A stretch of DNA of 64,000 bases, from contig MU006222.1 in NCBI GenBank assembly GCA_010093685.1, positions 1,483,301-1,547,300 on the forward strand, given 5' to 3'. This stretch comes from Ophiobolus disseminans. Lineage: Eukaryota > Ascomycota > Dothideomycetes > Pleosporales > Phaeosphaeriaceae. A program made the position numbers and the translations under genes. Each line of letters opens with the position of its first letter. Position 1 is the first letter of the stretch. The notes under the pieces were generated by a model, which was given only the letters and a program-made list of their open reading frames with translations, made no database searches and was not told the origin of the DNA. Positions 60,322-64,000 of this stretch are shown one piece after another.

Positions 60322-62847
60322 ATGTATCCAGTTTCTCGAGTCCAGCCCGTACGGCAGGTTAGCCCACCTCTAAGCGAGGCTGCCCAAAGCACTTCCCAAG
60401 CCTCGACAGTTAGCTCACAGAGTGTTCAGCGCCCTCAAGCGATTCAGACTAATCAAGTCGCGGTAACGAATGGTGTACGCGAAACACGCTTGGTCATTGG
60501 CATCGACTTTGGCACCACTTATACGGGTACGGCCAGTTCATTCAACGGCCTTAATCGCAACGGCTAATATTTTTACAGGCGTTGCATTTGCAACACCCAA
60601 GGGATCAGTGTGTCCGCTGAACGAGATCACCGTGATCAAGGAGTGGGACGAACATCATACTAACGCAGACAAGGTTCCGAGTGTAATATCTTACTCAAAT
60701 TCAAAAAGTCACCAGCAATGGGGAAGCTATTGCAACTTCAGTCCTGGCGCCCTGACGATGGTACACAAGAAGCTCGAGCTCTGCCCGCATCCTCTTCAGG
60801 GTGAGCTTGACTTAGTCCTCCAAGTTCTGAAAGACATGAAGAACTTAAATTTCGACGACATGATTGAGGACGGTCTGGTGCCAGCACATGCTTGCAAAAG
60901 TCCAGAGGAAATCGTCACCGATTACTTGACCAAAGTCTTCCTGTACCTCGATCAGAAGGTTGAGAAGTTCAAAGGGTCTTTTCGGATCTACACTACAACA
61001 GATTTGGTCGTTACTGTACCCACGGTGTGTATTTATTTGTACTCACTCATATGTTCAAGGTCGCAGCCACTAAATACACCGCAGGACTGGCCTTACGAAG
61101 CAATGAACGCGACGTATCGAGCAATCACGAAAGCTGGGTTCAATCGCTTCAATTTTCCGAGGCTCAACGATGTCATGTTCATTACAGAGTCCGAGGCTGC
61201 TGCACGCTACACCGTCCGCTACTACAAAGAGCAACGAGGTGTGAACTTTTTGCATGTATGGCATACGATCATAAAGTTCTCGCCTATAGTTTCGAGCTCA
61301 CATTCATACAGGACAACTCGTGCTTTGTGCTTTGCGACGCAGGAGGAGGCACCGTGGTCAGTCATTCTTACCGACCAGCGACCGTCACCTAGTTGGAACG
61401 CTTGAACTGACATACCTGTCAGGACGTTGTATCATACAAGGTCATCAAAACTCAGCCTTCTCTTCAACTGGAACAAATTGGGTCTCCTACAGGTAATGCA
61501 ATTCGATGTTTCCTACAGCTTCGCGTCCGTCACTGACACATCCCAGGCGCCAAATGCGGGTCGATTTTCATAAATCAGCGCTTCAAAAAGTGGTTACGAC
61601 AAAGGATTGGAGATCGCTATTACCGAGAACTTGATCCCAACCTCACCCTGGACAAAACCGCGTCTCTTGCATCAGAGACGCCTGCCATGAGAAGTCTGAT
61701 GCAGGACTTTGACGATCGCAAGGAAGCTTTCACGGCAGAAGACACAAGAGACATACACCTAAAACTGCCGCCACCGTTACATGAGCTGGAAGTTCCTGGA
61801 CTAATTCAATTAGGGGAACTTACAATAACTCGGTATATCGACACGCTGCTGAACAAAGTTCATGAGTTCCAGGCTGACCATCTTAGGGAACAAATGGAAT
61901 CTTTCTTCGATGCATGTCTGGACCAGATTCTTCAACTCATAGTGGGACATATGAAGCAAATCGAACGTGTCGCGAGCAATAGAACCAAAGTAAGCAATAA
62001 AAACTCATCGTCCTACGATCACCTTCTAACGGGCGCGAAGAACCTGTTTCTCGTGGGAGGTTTCGGAAGCTCCGAGTATTTGAGACACTACATCGAGGAT
62101 ACGATGGTCAACGAATACGGAGTGAGATTTCGAACACCTGACACCTCGTGGACTGCCATTGTTCAGGGCGCTGTTGTTTGTGGTATAGACAGTACTCAGA
62201 TCCCGTCCATCCGCAGAGGGAAAGCCCTCGAACACAGCTACGGAGTCAGTATGGACGAGGTCTTCCAGGAGACCAGTCATCTTCCTGAAGATCTGAACGA
62301 AGAGCGCGGTGGCCAACTGTACGCTCAGGCCCAGCTCATATGGTTGTTGAATCAGAGCGACGCGATCCTTGCAGGCGAGCCACGTAAAGTCCGCAAGGAA
62401 TTCGACGTCAGCTTCACGAAAACTCAGGACTTCATGAATCTGCCAATTTACCGACACACAAGAGCATATGACGAGGTTGAAGCAGACCGACCACTTCGGC
62501 TCAGGAACGCTGCAGACGGTATGATTTACTGATATCACTCTTTCTTACATCGAAATTACTAAGCTACCGCAGAAGTCACTCAAGCAGCAGTCCTCAAGAT
62601 TGAACTAGCGACTCTTCGCAGCTACCTCCACAGTAAGCTTGGGCCTATCCGTGGCGTCCGCGAGTCACTCTACCAAGCAGCCAAATCCTCAGATAGACCG
62701 TCCTATAAATTGATGGAAGGCGTGTTCTTCTCGGCTATGAAGTCGAGTTATCGCGTCACGTTGGAGCTTGTGCTGGAAGTGACATGGGATAAAGTTCAGG
62801 CGTCGATATCATGGGGAGGGCGGGAGCTGGCAAGGGTTACTCTGTAA
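60322..62847 (+). CDS. HSPA12-type Hsp70-like ATPase
   Basis: Seven exons: 60322-60526, 60579-61024, 61085-61255, 61312-61356, 61423-61492, 61547-62518 and 62573-62847. All phases agree; 727 aa. After a Ser/Gln-rich leader of about 55 residues the nucleotide-binding fold starts with GIDFGTTYTG (60-69), completed to GVAFA by splicing. It continues with TVPTDWPYEAMNATYRAITKAGF and FITESEAAARYTVR. CDAGGGTVDVVSYKV (about 282-296) is joined across intron 4, followed by CGSIFINQRFKKWL. The adenosine motif LVGGFGSSEYL is at about 480. The C-terminus lacks a canonical Hsp70 substrate-binding beta domain. This fits the large fungal Hsp70-like/HSPA12 group rather than Ssa/Kar2 chaperones. The role is unknown; it is divergent from the coiled-coil gene. 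Confidence 0.88.
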
Positions 62848-63440
62848 TTACTGGTAGATGTGTCGTATCAGCTCGTATCGACACGGCTGAATGGTAGTCG
62901 TATCGGCGTGGCTTGCTTCTGTCTCGAGGCAGCCCTTGCGGCCTCAGGCATGAAATGCTTTTTGTGACGAGGACATGCATGCAGCTACATGGTCCTCCGA
63001 AAGGCTATCACAAATGTGCAAGTGTCTGCAACCGAAGGTCAAACATTCCTATTGGGTATTTTCGCGGGACGTCGGAAAGAAGTTTGTGGCTGCATGCGGT
63101 ATGCTGGTCCTCCAGGACGTGTTCACCGGACATGCAAGGTGGACCAACCAAATCAAAGATCACCAAGCCATGTTGGCTGAGTGCCCTTAGCCCATCTATC
63201 ATACAATTCTCATTGCTACGATTTGGTATGGTGACTGCTGGCCGACAGCGAGCTGGCTGCGCTTGCTTCTCAGCCTGACCCCATGTTATCGCGCTGTCGT
63301 ATTCACCAACCTCATACACGAGAGCGCTGTGATCCGGCATCACCACTTGACAACCACACAGCCTGATTGCAATAATTCGACCCTCAAACCTCATCTCCGA
63401 TCCGCGATCACATCCTAAACACCCGCACAACTCTCCAGCC
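62848..63440. other. Intergenic region between tandem genes
   Basis: 593 bp between the Hsp70-like gene and the partial gene at the right edge. Open frames here are short and read through the promoter on the opposite strand. No feature was recognised. Confidence 0.5.
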
Positions 63441-64000
63441 ATGTTCGACCGTCTACGCGAAAGACTCAAATCCCAAACCAAACCCCCCTCCTCCCCGAAC
63501 CCAATCTCCCCCTCGCTCCGCCTCACCGTCGCACCCAACACCCAATCCACTCGCTCCCGCACCCTACACAAGCACTCAACCTCGGAGACACACACACAAC
63601 AACCCCAGACCAACGGCACCACCACCCAACCCCAATCCTCACCCCCTCCACAACAACCACCCTCCAACCCCCGCTCCCCCCCCTCCCGCGTCCGCGCCTC
63701 CGAAGTCCGGTACCTCCGCACCCAACTCCAAGCGCGCTACGCACTCGACATGCAAATCTGGAACCGGGGCCACAAAGCCAAGACGTTTGCGCGGGCGCCC
63801 ATTGAAGACAAGATGCGCCGCTCGGACGCGCTGTTGCGCGATATACGTGCTGTGTTGAGGGATTGGGATGATCGGGCGTGTTTCAAGGATGGTGTGGAGG
63901 GTGAGGCGGCGTATGAGACTTTTTGTGAGATTAGGAGGCGCGTGGAGGGGGGTGGGAAGAGGGATTGGGGGAGGGAGAAGCCGTGGGATGGGAGGAGGGG
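63441..64000 (+). CDS. Partial gene, uncharacterised fungal protein
   Basis: Open from ATG 63441 (cagccATGt) to the right edge without a stop: at least 186 codons, 3' end missing. The N-terminal ~90 residues are Pro/Gln/Ser/Thr-rich and disordered. Then a helical, charged region begins: RASEVRYLRTQLQARYALDMQIW, KTFARAPIEDKMRRSDALLRDIRAVLRDWDD. This looks like the conserved core of a fungal family without a named domain. Coding is supported by sustained codon bias and by the shift from low complexity to a well-formed helix. Function unknown. Confidence 0.65.
   Translation, partial: MFDRLRERLKSQTKPPSSPNPISPSLRLTVAPNTQSTRSRTLHKHSTSETHTQQPQTNGTTTQPQSSPPPQQPPSNPRSPPSRVRASEVRYLRTQLQARYALDMQIWNRGHKAKTFARAPIEDKMRRSDALLRDIRAVLRDWDDRACFKDGVEGEAAYETFCEIRRRVEGGGKRDWGREKPWDGRR

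Noticed and set aside
60470..61405. Continuous 311-codon frame in the Hsp70-like gene
   Set aside because: It retains introns and loses both GIDFGTTYTG and DAGGGTVD; the spliced seven-exon model restores every Hsp70 motif.
63008..63721. 237-codon minus-strand frame at the right end
   Set aside because: Opposes the start of the partial plus-strand gene and is Gly/Val/Cys-rich low complexity derived from C-rich coding sequence.

Overview
The window is nuclear DNA of a filamentous ascomycete (Pezizomycotina), most likely a Dothideomycete of the Pleosporales type. The evidence is short spliceosomal introns (about 46-100 nt, GT..AG, often with a CTAAC/CTGAC branch point), a Zn2Cys6 regulator, a DUF3176 protein, an RTA1 protein, SesA/NB-ARC/TPR STAND proteins and single-copy housekeeping genes on both strands. 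It is an ordinary mosaic of conserved genes and fast-evolving accessory genes, with no operons, CRISPR or prophage. Most gene models here were built by hand, joining exons through splice sites and checking that the phase was kept. Names rest on recognised motifs, not on database searches.

Layout. 0-9 kb: Zn2Cys6 regulator, DUF3176 membrane protein, a 2.4 kb gap, and a membrane-anchored fucose-lectin-like protein. 9.9 kb: an intron-containing tRNA-Ala(UGC). 11-13.5 kb: an uncharacterised acidic CPVC protein and a frameshifted TPR gene. 13.8-21 kb: a conserved head-to-head pair, SLH1/ASCC3 helicase and YKT6 SNARE. 21-26 kb: a divergent paralogue of the CPVC protein and a complete SesA-NB-ARC-TPR receptor-like gene. 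27-43 kb: RTA1 protein, a coiled-coil protein rich in SPxK sites, a VPS9-domain Rab GEF head-to-head with the autophagic lipase ATG15, a three-exon orphan and a BTB-like protein.

44.7-53 kb is the most accessory stretch: an MFS transporter, a small secreted protein with eight cysteines assembled here from three exons, an F-box/LRR pseudogene, a second NB-ARC gene lacking TPRs, and a membrane protein. 54.5-58.2 kb: a three-exon mitoribosomal mL50-like gene and ARP6. 58.3-62.8 kb: a divergent pair made of a coiled-coil protein of unknown function and an HSPA12-type Hsp70-like ATPase. A partial gene runs off the right edge at 63.4 kb.

No single pathway unites the window. The strongest leads are the divergent Hsp70-like/coiled-coil pair, the two NB-ARC genes whose Walker A motif is cut by an intron at the same base, the secreted cysteine-rich candidate, and the two divergent CPVC paralogues flanking the SLH1-YKT6 block.
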